Of a DNA stretch of 64,000 bases, positions 22,929 through 35,039 are shown piece after piece. The notes under the pieces are model-generated. The model was not told the origin of the DNA. It saw nothing but the letters and a program-made list of their open reading frames with translations, and did no database searches. The translations under genes were made by a program, and so were the position numbers. The DNA comes from Ceratorhiza oryzae-sativae (taxonomy: Eukaryota > Basidiomycota > Agaricomycetes > Cantharellales > Ceratobasidiaceae), in NCBI GenBank assembly GCA_030998015.1, contig JARWMV010000246.1, positions 620,001-684,000 on the forward strand, written 5' to 3'. Positions within the stretch are counted from its first letter, which is position 1. The number at the start of each line of letters is the position of its first letter.

Positions 22929-25900
22929 TCACGACTGGATAGCCGGGGCTACCCCTCGTCCTCGTCCTCGTGGGGGACCGCCCCTCGCCCTTGGTGCCCC
23001 ACGTCCGAATCCTCGAGCTGCACCACGATCAGAGTATCCATTCGCGGGCGGATGATTGTCTTCCACTGTATGGGCTTCACCAGATGCTTGCCTCGGTCGA
23101 GCAGGGGCTTGAAGAATCCTCGGTGGATGCGCAGGGGTGGGGTGGTTATGGTGTGCAGGAGGTCCGCCGCGTCCCCGAAGGCCTATCCCATTCCCCCGAA
23201 TATTGAAGCTATCACGTATGTTCCGTTGGTGCAGCTCATTCTCGTCTGGTGCAGGATCTGAGAGCACACGCGCCGCCGAGCGGTCATCAACTCGTTGGCC
23301 CCATCCTCGACCCCGCGTTGGGTTGGTCATGATACGAACTGGCCCTTGGGATGATGGTCGAAACCCTGCTTGAGCGGCTCCTCCGCGCGGCTGTACCGCG
23401 GGTAGGGGTCCGGGACGAGGGGCAAACCGAGACTTGGGCGATGTGGGCGGCGCGCGGGCTTTGTTCGATTGCACAAACTGAGGATTGCTCAGGTTCAGTA
23501 CCGTGTCAAATGGCACACTGGAGCCTCGATATTCGGAGCAACTAAGGTGTTTCAATATAGAATTACTCTCGAGTTCGAACCGCAGTTACTTACCGGCCAT
23601 GCAATGTTGTTCCATTAATGAAAGGAACGTCCCAAATGACATCGAGAAGTGTCGGAGCAAGCCCAACGACTACGCCTTTGGCCGCAAGAGGCACCCCGCC
23701 GGTATTCTGCACCATTACAACTCGATCACCCAACACGAACTTTTGGTTTTGGAGTCGGTAGACGGCATGGTCGGGCTTCAAAAGCGCTTGCCGAGGTACC
23801 CCTTGAACCATGACGCGCTTTGTCTGTCCTTTCTCGGCTCTGAGCTCATCCATATATTTTTCGATATTGGCAACATTTTGCTGAAGTAGGCAATAGTATA
23901 AGATATCTTCTTCAGTGTTTGTATCTAAATACTCACCTTCTCGAGTTGGTCAGAAAACAGTGAAACCGGCTCGAAATCTCGGACTCCTTTGGAAGCTAGC
24001 CACTCTTTGGCTTCTTTAACTTTGACCTCGGGGTCGCCGTTAGGGAACAAGTCGCTTGCTCGAGTGATATCTACCCATCGCGAAGTTAGCCAAATGGGTG
24101 TCATAAATTTCAAGCCAACTTGCCATCTCGTCGGCTATCGAGAGCAGCGAAGATAGCTGGGAAAGCAGACTGGATATACGAGTCAATAAGAAACACTCAA
24201 ATAACTTAGAGAAGCTAAAGCTCGCCTTGTACTCTCGAATCAATTCAACAGCCCTTTCGCTAAACTCCCAACCTTGATCGGATTTGCGCGAGTATCCCAA
24301 CACCTTCATACTCTTTCCTTCAAACTTGAGGCTCAGCCCTAAATTAGTTTTCTGGCCCCCATTGGTGACCATAAAGCTAGAGGTGATCTTGGAGAGCGCC
24401 AGACCGCTGATACGGAGCATATACGAAATATTCCGAGCAGGTTGGTATCCCCCAGCATTGCGCTCTGCTGCCAAACTTTGAAATTTCTCGATTTCGGCAC
24501 GCTCGTTGGGATTAAACTAGCGAAAGCGTTCAGTACGAGGAGACATTTGGATAAAGTTCGCACATACGACTATCATAAGCGACGCCTTGTCATCTAACGC
24601 ATCTTTGACGAGTGCAGGTGTGCCGTAGGTGTGTTCGCCAAGGAAGAAGACATTGGTGCCCACGGGGTACTCCTGGCTCAAGGGTGCAGCCGGTCGCTCG
24701 ATGAAGCGTGTATCCTCCGATGCTACGTTCATTAAGCTCAACTGTATCGCCTGTTCAGTTTCGGCTTCTGGTCCTCCATAATCCTTGACGAACGAGCCAT
24801 CCTCCTTCCGCTTTAAACCTGGTGTGGAGTTATAGCGATGTAGTAAACAAATGGAAGCTGCGCTTACCTTTGAGTGGCCGGACGTGTAGCAAAATCTCCA
24901 CGTCTCCAACTTCAACTGCAAATCGTTTCGAGTACGTTGTGGCAATCTTCTCAGCGCTTCGCCTCCACTTGGAAAGCTGGTCACCATGATGGGGAGTTGC
25001 GACAATCTTGCTCGCTGCTCCGAACTTTTGACGCTCGTGCTTGAACAAGTCATCGGAAACGGCGACGACAAGGCCTTCAGATAAAAACGGCCATCCGATA
25101 AATGTACGCTTGTCGATCATCTGTTCAGCGATTGCGCTCGCTTTGACACCTGCGAAGGTATTTTCTATACGGATGACGATTGACCGGTTGCGAGAGTCCG
25201 AATTAAACACATTGACGCTGTGATGTGTAATTAGGCTACTATGGGGGAGAGTCTGCAAAGATGGGAATCCAGCCAGCGCATCCTTCCCTAAGAAGACACC
25301 ATCACAGAGGCCTTGGACCAAATGCAAACCATCAAGCGTCGGGAGTATGAAGTCGTCCATCCGACAATGACAGCGAGCGATGACAGGAAGGAACCCAGGA
25401 GAGGGTGAAGGATACTCCTTTATGTCGTCCGTGTAGGTGAACTTGACGCTCATTCCCCAAGAGTTTCGGGCGCGTTCCTCTTCGTTGAGACGATGCTCGA
25501 CAGCTAGTGCCAGATTATGAACGCTTCTAGGCGCATTAAAAGCCTTTACTTACTCCTCATCGAAGTTAACAGCCGGTCCTGTTCGATAAACGGGATCTTA
25601 ACAATGGCTTCCCACTCTTGTTTTTTGCCATTCATATCGAGCTCGAACGTTTGCGGGTAAAAGTCGATGATGGGGGAGTGTTCCGAAAACATAAGTTCCT
25701 ATAAAAATAAATTAAACCATATCTAGTCGCATGTATTCCGAACAGTAAACGCACCCTATATGCTTCAGGAATGAGTTCATGACTTGCAGCTGGCAATACT
25801 CCCATCAACTGTTCGAATGGCTTGAACGGTTCTCCCAACTCAAAGTTGAATTGGAGCGATGCAATATTCTTCAAGTCTGCGTGAAAGTACTTAGAGCGCA

Positions 25901-28116
25901 TTCCGGGGTCGAGTACTACCACTTACCAGAAATCCGCGGTGCATAGTGGTAATCGTAGAACCATGCCCAAGAGACGACCCCACTATAGTAATAATACATC
26001 ACCCATTGAAGTCCCTCTACGTATCTATACACAAGTTTATTGATAGCTTCTGTGTCCGACGCCTTGAACTCGAGTTTCTCCTGCAAAGGCGATGTGTCGG
26101 TACAATTACATCGACCAAAACTTCACTTACCTTGTAGTACTCAGCCTTCCATTTCCTAATCTCGGCCTGTATTCTCTCGTCTTCCCGTTCATCGAACCCA
26201 TCAGCCGTCAAAACTGGCGCCGCTAGGTACTTTTTGAGAACACGCATCGTAGCCCTTGTTCCCTCTATCTCGGCTTCCTCATCAGATGTTTCCGGTTCGG
26301 GCAAGGCAACGACTACAAGACTGCGATCTTGTTCGTCGTACTCGTCCCACCAGATGTCTAGGTGGAGGTCCTTGGCCAATTGCCTAATAAACAACTGGTC
26401 ACCGGCAGACAGATCGTTGACCAGCCTCAACTGTCGAGCGTCTGGCCCAAGATGAGAATTTTGAACCATTGCTTGAACCTTGTTGACAATTTCTCGCTGA
26501 GAAGATGTAAGCTCTGTCACGAAGACAACTATAAGGAGCGTGCACACAATATGTGAAAGCAAATACGTACTAAGGTCTTTCTTCTTGTTCTGATCAGCTT
26601 GGGGCTGCTGGTGCTTCCGTTGCTTGCCCCTGTACCATCCTTGATCGGCAGACTCCTTCTCGAATACCTCGGCCTCGTATGTTGCAAGCTCGTCCAACAC
26701 TAGCTGCAATCGACCACGATGTATTTTGCCCGCCTCATTCAGGTAACCGCCAGCCCTAGGCAGAACGCCCTTGTAAATCTCAAAAAGACGCTCGAGTGCA
26801 TTTTCGTGGATATGCAAGTCGGGTAGATGAGGTAGAAAGTCGTTCCCAATAAAAACGGCAATGAGTACAAAATCGTCGATGATTCGTTCGAGATCGTATG
26901 CGAAGGGCAACGTCGAAGTTAGGCTGTTGAACTCGAGATCCAAGTACTCGCGGAGAAGGGATATATGTAAGAGGAAGAAGTTTTGTGATTCGAGACTAAC
27001 CAGAGGTTAGCATTTAGCACCATCAACTTTGGAGCAACGAGAGCACTAACCTCCTATTTCCCTTATTCTTCTGGGGGCCGAATTTCACCTCCTCTCGTAG
27101 CAAGCAAAAATGGGGGTCGTGGCTCAACAGGCCAAGCATAATCAAATCAGCATCTAGCCCATAAAGGCAATGCCTAACGTTTGGATCGTAGTCTGGTTGT
27201 GCCTTGGTCAAACGAATGTACTCCATGATCTTATGCTCGCCCTCTCCAGGTACTTCATGCCCAGAAAGGACAACAGTCACGTTCCTCCAATTGGCATCCT
27301 CGGATATCTTCTTGTTCACGAAATACTTGAGCTGTGCAGAGAGCTTCTTCATGAATACAGTTCCTAGCAGCGATCAACTTTTATAATTTAAACGCGCCGA
27401 AGCACAAGATCGACATACCAGGCGTAATGCAGTTGCTATCAAAGGCTTTCTCGGTTGGAAGCCTCTCACCCCTCTTCTCTGCCTTTTCCCGGTTCTCCTG
27501 GGCTTCCCTAGCTGACCGAAACCTGCGAGACCGCTGTTGGTTCATCTTGGCGCGGGGAGCTACACCGTCGATGGCCATAAAGAATAGTTTCTTCGGCTTG
27601 ATCTTTCCAAATAGATGATCTACGTATGAGAATATAGCCGTGAATATTTGGTCTTCTGATAAACGGAAGTGAACGTCGCCATCGTTAGGATGGGAGCCTG
27701 TGAGTGAAAAGTTAGAACATATGCGGCCTGTGGCCAGGAGAGGACATGCAGTTGTGAATGATGCCGTTAAAGTCAATATAAAGATTATCTGGGTGAGGGG
27801 GGGGGGGCAAGTTAGCTCTCAGTCGAACGAGACCATGAATGACCAGGTACCAAACTCGGGAATCTTATTCTCCTCGATTAGTTGAGAAGTTAAAGGGTAT
27901 CTCTCACTTGAGGAAAACAAACGAAATTTAGCCTCATTTAATAATTCATCCAGATTGGACTCACGAGATATATCGGAAGAACTTGTGTTTGTCGACGCAT
28001 AACGTGAGTAAACGTGCAGTATTAGGGCAAATGGAAAAATACCTTTGGAATGCCTGAAAACGCGATATTAGCCCGAATTTGGCACTCTACTACTCTATTC
28101 CGTTTCACATACCCAT
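22929..28116 (-). CDS. XRN1: 5'-3' exoribonuclease 1
   Basis: Main cytoplasmic exonuclease that degrades decapped mRNA from the 5' end. The N-terminus is assembled from tiny exons: ATGG at 28116, the 11 nt exon 28043-28053 (GCATTCCAAAG), then FFRYIS and [18 protein letters not shown], giving the canonical MGIPKFFRYISERYP. Catalytic markers follow: [97 protein letters not shown]. The XRN1-specific D1-D3/SH3-like parts include [56 protein letters not shown] and [22 protein letters not shown]. The C-terminus is Pro/Gly/Arg-rich ([24 protein letters not shown]). Roughly 1400 residues, over 15 introns, all exons in frame. Tandem with the carrier gene upstream. Confidence 0.96.
28043..28053 (-). 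other. XRN1 micro-exon (11 nt)
   Basis: On the minus strand the sequence reads tttcag|GCATTCCAAAG|gtattt. With ATGG before and TTCTTCCG after, it encodes the invariant GIPK of the MGIPKFFRW-type XRN N-terminus. The protein conservation makes this exon hard to explain otherwise. Confidence 0.8.
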
Positions 28117-28293
28117 GATCAGAGCAGCTTTTTGTTAGATTCGGAGAGTACTGTGGTGGCCTACGACGAGCGCCTTTGGGAAGTGGCGATCGACTCCCCC
28201 GTGTTTACTTCTCGTAACACAGGGTCCTATTACCTAATCCGGCTAGCCACAAGCTTAACACGATTAATTTACACAAGAATCCATTATGCAAAA

Positions 28294-29536
28294 CTACACT
28301 CCAAGCAACCTCTTTCCACCCTCCCAGCACATGAAGCTCACAGCGGTCATTGGGACAACCTTGACATACCCGATGCTCAGCCCCACAAAGAAGCCCCGCC
28401 AGCCTTGTGTGGACCATATGCTTTGAACTGTCTCGCCCCATCCCACGAACCCACGCGGCCGTATTAAACCTCCACTTGCAATCGTCTTCGAACCACTTCG
28501 AACGGATATGAGATGGTCTGTGCCACTGCGCCTGATATTGCACCAATTGTCAGGTCGGCTACAGGTCGGTGTTGAGGTATTGATGCGTTCAGCTGCGGTT
28601 GGGACTGAGGCGGCGGGGGGAGGAGTGCGGCTCTGAGTGCTCCCCAGGCCAAAAACGACATTCCCGCGTAAGGGACCATTCCAAGCAGAGTGACTGAGAA
28701 GCCTCGGTAAAATTTGGATATGGGAAACGTGGTAAATATGACGGATGATGCTGAATTGCCTGTGGCCCGGCAGTAGTTTGAACGACTTGTGTGGGGATCC
28801 CATTACCCTCGGTGTATATGGATCGGATTGCGTTTATAAACGCATGGCGAGAGGTTACGTGTGTTTCATAGGCCATACGTACTCGGATTAGTTCTAGTGG
28901 ATAAGTTAATAGTACCGATAGCGTTCCTAGATAGGCAATGTGAGTCTTCTTGCCTTGTGGAGCGGTCGGGCCTACGTACCCGAAGATGCGCCAGCAATAA
29001 ACCTCTTTAGATTCGTCTCGTCAGCACGAGTGGGCATCAAATACTATGACCGTCAGCGTAAAACTGTAAGCAAAGGGCCCCAGTTCAAATGTTTAGATAC
29101 TCACTGCGTGGACGCGATCATAAGCAAGAAATTTGATAGCAGCATATGGAAAGACTCGTAAAAGTGTAGCCGAATGCCCCTGGTATAAACCAGTGATGCC
29201 ATTGGTGCTGTTAATTTGTTGGATGGCTTTGAAGGCTCCGGACCATGTACCTAGACAACGATGGTTCAGATGACGTCGTTGGGATGCTAGTAACAGCCTA
29301 CCCGAGTATTTCTGGAACTCTGGGTTTGATGTTTGGAAAAGGATCTTGACACGATCAAGAGGTGCGACAACTGTTTTAGCCTAGAAAATAATAAGCTCGA
29401 GCTCTGCTATGGTCTGACCGGCACTCACGATACACCCCGCAGTTCCTCCCGCTATTCCCGTTCTGATAACATAGTCCCAGCTCTGTCTGCTTCTCGGGGG
29501 TGGGATAGACCATTGCTTGGTCTTAGCTGACGACAT
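28294..29536 (-). CDS. Mitochondrial carrier, LEU5/SLC25A42-like (coenzyme A or related nucleotide)
   Basis: Six-helix inner-membrane carrier with three repeats. Start [14 protein letters not shown] at 29536. Repeat 1: [20 protein letters not shown] then [13 protein letters not shown]; repeat 2: [13 protein letters not shown] with [14 protein letters not shown]; repeat 3: [20 protein letters not shown] with VRRRLQVGG. All three PX[DE]XX[RK] signatures are present. [20 protein letters not shown] and the final [19 protein letters not shown] resemble Leu5p and Graves-disease-carrier relatives, which bring CoA into the matrix; the exact substrate is inferred from these motifs. Stop at 28294-28296. 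At least four introns. It diverges from the DUF7918 gene over 198 bp. Confidence 0.88.
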
Positions 29537-29734
29537 GAAGAGCGAGAACCGAAGTAGATTTTTCTCAAAGCTGCATCTGTCGGGGTCAGCTCGGACGGAC
29601 CAAGTCGAGGTTAATAGCACCCGCAATTGCCGGTTTCCCCGCGTGAAACACATGAACACAGGACCCTGAGCTTGCCCAGGCGTCTAATTCGAGCCACCAC
29701 CGATCCCGACCACTACCATCCCACTCCGAGCGCC

Positions 29735-30963
29735 ATGATTCAGGGCATGATATCTGCCTGGATAACCACCGAGCACGGTGTCCCTCTTCCTGAATTCGAC
29801 GTCAAGCACGCTGAGGGACGCGTTGAGTAAGGCGTTTTATCCAAAAGCTGGCCCGTTTGATCTTGACCTGGTCACCGTTAGGTGCTGGATTCCGTCGATT
29901 CAGGGCGCCAATTTCTGCATAAATTGGCATTCATTGAACCCCTCGACCTTTGGATTAAGGGGTGATATCTGGCTGGATGGCGTTCCTGTCGGAGGGGGAC
30001 TCTTGATGCCCAACGAGACCCGCGGGATCAAAATGACTGGGCACTCGTCCGGAAACGTACAGGAGCGGCCTTATCATTTTGGAAAGCAACAGCTGACTGG
30101 TGAGTGTTCGGGTATTCATGTTTTTATGCGCTCGCTAAGCCAAAAGTATAGATGATGAGGGCATATCCAACCCAGCCGACCCTCGTCTACTCGAACTAAA
30201 CACGATTAGGCTCGTCCTTGACTGGGTATACGTCACGGAAGAGCGGCAATACACCCAAACGATTGCACCGCCAAAACTAGGCCCTATACACGAACGAGCT
30301 GCCAAGAAAGCACACGGGGATTCAGCTGGGCTGGGCGAAGCGAGGCCAGCCCCACCAAGGCAGTGGTACAACACTCAGAGTATTGGGATGAAGAAGACTG
30401 TTCTTGTCTTTCATTATGCACCTCAAGGTTGGTGGCCCAGTCGCCAATAGATAAGCATCTAACTGGATACCTTGCAGATTGGCTACTTGCGAAAAAGATC
30501 ATCAGCGCTCCCATTAACATCAAATCTGAGCCTCGTACGAATACTGGACTTTCAACCAAACGAGAAACAGACAAAGCCCCAAAGCCAGGAGGCCGTGGGC
30601 TTATTGACTGGTTCGGCCCATCATCTTCACCTTCTACCGCTGGCCCATCCCGAACAAATGGATCTTCGCTTCCTAGACCTCAAGCTGGGCCATCCCAAGC
30701 GAACACCTCCCCATCCCGCAAACGCACTCGAAATGCAAGCCCGATATTACACATATATGACAGCGATGATGATGTCGAACAAATTCTTTCGGGGTAAGCT
30801 CAACAAAAAGATAATACTTGTGGTGGGTCTGACGCCATATTACAGGTCATCCCAGACTTCTAAACGTGCTAAAACTAATACCAAGTTAGAGCCACTTGAG
30901 AAGCCTCTGGGAACCTTTAGCAAAGGCGAGGTCATTGATCTTACGGGTGACGACTTTGACTAG
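29735..30963 (+). CDS. DUF7918 domain protein with SUMO-interaction-like C-terminus
   Basis: Second DUF7918 gene of the window. Start MIQGMISAWITTEHGVPLPE at 29735; a 56 nt intron joins GRVE to CWIPSIQGANFCINWHS, the typical second strand of the domain. Then FGLRGDIWLDGVPVGGGLLM, ELNTIRLVLDWVYVTEER, and FHYAPQDWLLAKKII. The C-terminal half is a disordered Ser/Pro region with GGRGLIDWFGPSSSP, basic KRTRNASP, and the acidic ends IYDSDDDVEQIL and GEVIDLTGDDFD. VIDLT followed by acidic residues fits a SUMO-interaction motif, suggesting a nuclear role (inference). Stop at 30961-30963. Compared with the copy at 59-683 it carries a long extra tail. Confidence 0.8.
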
Positions 30964-32203
30964 GCTTTCGCTGGGGGAGATTTCTAACTGGTTCTAGGTA
31001 TTTATCCTAAGTTTGCTTATGACTGCTTCTCGGGCTCGGTTGTTGTTCTACTGTACCGCTTGCGCGCTTCTGTACTGATCTATACCATAGCTTTGTGTTT
31101 TCATTTAACTTGCGAAATGATCAACTAGGTCTCAACGTCTCGCGCTGCCTTGGGAGATCAAATCCAGAACACGTCGGTCTCGTGTTCCGTACGTCTACTC
31201 CCAATCTCACGAGCTGCACTGCACCTCGAAACTGGTGGTGTTAAACGGGGTAAACAGATAGCTCATAAATGGGGTCCGTCTTGCTTTTTTAGTTGTCAAG
31301 CCGATCCTCAAACTACGCGATGTATCTTTGATATCACCCGTAGCCTGTAAGTACCAACACTGGAGACAGCCTTGACGTATGCATTTCGGCTATGGTTCGG
31401 GCACCTGAGAGTGTTACGGATCCAAGCTGATTGCAGTACAATGACAATCAATGTGCGCGCGACACAGCAGACAAGTCTGCATATTTCCTTAATCGTTGAA
31501 TTCTTCCACAAATTATGTTACCCAGCAGCGACTTCTATATGAACGCCTCAAATGTACGCCCACTATTAATTTTGGTAGCGCTGGTTGACCAGATGTGCCA
31601 TATTGGCGTTGCAGGACCGGCGATCCGGTCAGCGTGCCCCCTTTATGTTGGGATGCTTTTACGTGAAACCATCTTTTTTTGCACTTTGCATGTAATTACA
31701 GGAGCAAGAAAGGATCCGTGTGAGGGCTTATTAGGTTTCAGACCTTGGTATGGTTTCACTCGAACAGCAAGACTTTAGGTCCTGTTGAATATCATAACGC
31801 ACGCTGCGTTTTCCCTTCAGCAAAATGGGGCGATTGCTTCAGCCCTTAGCCCTGATACCGATTAAAATAAGTTTAGACGGGATAATATGCAGACTATCCA
31901 AGCTTTAGGCAGAGTACCAAACCAACGAGTTAACAATAAACAACCTTGGCAATTCATTTCGAATTCACTGGCTTTTTTTACGACTAAAATTATTGATTAA
32001 GATGCATTATTGCCAGCAAATTTTTTACGCAAAGGCGAATTCAGTGTCCCTAGACGCTTGTAACAGCAAGGAACGAGGCGCGCTTAGATCAAGAGACATC
32101 GAGTCCAATTTCAGCCCGATCTGGCAGGGCCGAATCAAATAAAATCTCAGACCGAGCCTCTAACTCGCCTTATCCTTACTCCCCCTCGACCCTTATCCAC
32201 AAA
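30964..32203. other. 1.2 kb region without recognised gene
   Basis: Between the DUF7918 gene and GMP synthase. Short frames (31515-31778 the longest) lack family resemblance. AT-rich stretch at 31860-32030. The GMP synthase promoter should be in the last few hundred bases. Confidence 0.35.
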
Positions 32204-34354
32204 ATGGCGAGGAAATAAACCTATCGATACCACGCAGTTTGGAACTAATCTAGTCTCTAGGCTGCCGTCAAAGAGATCCACGACGCGTACGACACCATCC
32301 TTATCCTTGATTTTGGTTCACAGGTACGCTCCAGCCGTATGCCTAACTTGAAGTGAAGTTGAAGCTTGATACTCTAGTACAGCCATCTTATTACGCGCCG
32401 ATGCCGTGAGCTGAACGTATACGCGGAGCTGATGCCTTGCACACAAAAAATTAAAGAGCTCAAATGGAAGCCCAAAGGTGTGTAGCAGCTCATTGCCCGT
32501 ATATGAATCTGTGCTCAGTCACCCGTTGAGTCTAGGTATCATCCTCTCGGGCTCTCCTTACTCGGTGTACGACGCAGATGCACCTCATGTCGACCCAGAC
32601 GTATTCGAACTTGGCGTGCCTGTTTTCGGTATCTGTTACGGACTCCAAGTACGTACATTTGACCCATCCACCAAACCTTCTAGCGAATAACCTCAACGTT
32701 TAGGAAATTGCTCAAGTGTTTGGCGGAAAAGTCGAACCGCACACTCACCGCGAATACGGGTTCGCCGAGGTCGAAGTAATCCCACCACCAAGTACAAACA
32801 CCAACCCGCTCGCGGATCGGCTCTTCTCCAACTTTGGGTCGTCGCTCAAAGTATGGATGTCCCACGGGGACCAGATCGCGGACAAGCCCCCGTCGTTCGA
32901 CGTGATCGGGAAGACGCCAACCGCGCCGTTTGCGGCAATTGTTCATCACACCAAGCCCATCTTCGGTGTACAGTTCCATCCAGAGGTGACACATAGCCCG
33001 AGGGGCAAGGAGGTTATCGGAAGATTTGTTTTAGATGTTTGTCAGTGCAAAGCAAATTGGACTATGGCAAGTTCAATCATATTGAATAACTGACCAGGTA
33101 TGCTCACTAACATAAATATAGGAAACGTTCATTGGCAAGGAGATCGCGAGGATTAGGGAGATTTGTGGACCGAAAGGGCGAGTGATTGGTGCGGTAAGCG
33201 GCGGTGTTGATAGCTCGGTCGCCGCGAAACTCATGCATGAAGCCATCGGCGACCGGTTCGTCGTTCCTTTCCTCATACCGACTGACAAACTACTAATCCT
33301 TCTTAGTTTCCAAGCAGTGCTCGTCGACAATGGTGTATTACGTGAAAACGAAGCGAAGCAAGTGCACGAAATGCTCGCTGAACATCTAGGCGTAAACCTC
33401 AAAGTTGTGGACGCATCAGATCTTTTCCTGGAACGTCTCGCGGGTGTTGAAGATCCCGAGCAGAAGCGGAAGATCATTGGCAACACGTTCATCAATGTGT
33501 TCGAGGAAGAAGCTGCAAAGCTTGAGGCGCTCGCTGAAGAGGAGCTTAAACAGAAGCCCGAAAGTGAGGCCAAGGGCAAGTACGAGTGGTTATTACAAGG
33601 CACGCTCTACCCGGACGTGATCGAGAGTATAAGCTTCAAGGGACCGAGCGCGACGATCAAGACACATCATAACGTTGGTGGGCTCTTGGCAGACATGAAG
33701 CTAAAGCTCATCGAACCTCTCCGTGAGCTCTTCAAAGGTGAATCCTCTTCTCAACATTTACTCGTACTGCATTATAACGCATATACCCCTGCTAAGATGA
33801 AGTCCGCGCCCTTGGTCGCTTGCTGGACATCCCGGCTCATCTTGTGAACCGACACCCATTCCCAGGCCCAGGCCTCGCTATCCGCATCCTGGGCCCTGTC
33901 ACACGAGCACAGGTTCAAATCGCCCAACGGGCAGACACGATTTACTTGGAAGAAGTCCGTCGCGCGGGTCTGTACGATAAGATCGCACAAGCATTTGCTG
34001 TGCTCCTGCCTGTGCGCGCCGTTGGGGTCATGGGTGATAAGCGAACCTACGAACAGGTGATTGCGCTTCGGGCGGTGCAAACTGAGGATTTCATGACCGC
34101 GGATTGGTGAGCTTACCCTTCGTTTTGAATCAAATGGCTCCAGTTTCATCATGGGTCGGTCGATAGGTTCGATTTCCCACCCGACGTGTTGCGCAAGATT
34201 TCGTCCCGAATCACCAATGAAATTGCAGGAGTGAACCGCGTGGTCTACGACGTGTCGTCCAAACCGCCCGGCGTGAGTTTCGCATATCTTTTCTTTCATT
34301 CCGCACGTTTTATTGACCGGACGGGCGTTTCATCAGACCGTTGAATGGCTCTAG
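32204..34354 (+). CDS. GUA1: GMP synthase (glutamine-hydrolysing)
   Basis: Converts XMP to GMP in purine synthesis. Class I glutamine amidotransferase domain: [41 protein letters not shown] (nucleophile Cys), [11 protein letters not shown] (His-Glu). ATP pyrophosphatase domain: [20 protein letters not shown] (PP-loop), [30 protein letters not shown]. Dimerisation domain: [46 protein letters not shown], ending TVEWL and TAG at 34352-34354. Eight or so introns. The start ATG (32204-32206) is followed directly by a putative GC-AG intron (32207-32260) and then GCTGCCGTCAAAGAG, giving [12 protein letters not shown]. No other ATG fits, so the start depends on this unusual intron. Confidence 0.95.
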
Positions 34355-35039
34355 AAGCGAATTTATACCAACCAGACTTTCCGGAATTATTGTATTTAGA
34401 CCAATTGAGATCAATGTCACTGGTTGTAAGGATAAATGCGCCAGGGCTTGGCAACCATAGCCGGATGGGTGGTCTTGGCATCGTGAATCTACCAAGTACA
34501 TAGGCAGAGAACTTCTTCTCCTTCTGGCCGAGCTCCAGTGGGCTCTAACCTGCTTTTGCCACTTACCCAAGACAGTCACCCGAACTAGGCCGTGTTGATG
34601 ATGTGTTTGCAGATGGATCGAGACTGAAAAAAGTGTACAAAGCAACTCCTAGGGTACAGTACGTTACTTACGGGATTCGAGAGAAAACGATGTTGGTCAG
34701 ATGGGGTATCGAGACACTAGACCATTTGGTGTAGAAGAGAGGCTACAATATATTCCGGACGCTCACCATGAACAAGAGCATATCCTAAAAAAAAAGTCCA
34801 CATGACCGACTCTACCAGAGCGAAAAAGACGAAAAAAGTCTGATGATATGATATGGTGTAAAGAAAAAAAAAAGCTGAAATCAAAAAGCAAAAAGAGAGA
34901 CTCGAACTAGTAGTAATGGCCAGCAGGTGTACGGTATTCATGGATTGGAATATACACCCATTCCTCTAAACAACTTCTTTCGATCCCAGCCCGAAACCCT
35001 ACTCCTTCTCGTCCCGCAGCCCATTCCACGGCCTTATTT
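34355..35039. other. Convergent intergenic region
   Basis: 685 bp between the stops of GMP synthase and the Mid2-like gene. Several A-rich runs near 34788 and 34862 and no coding resemblance. It holds both 3' UTRs. Confidence 0.4.
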
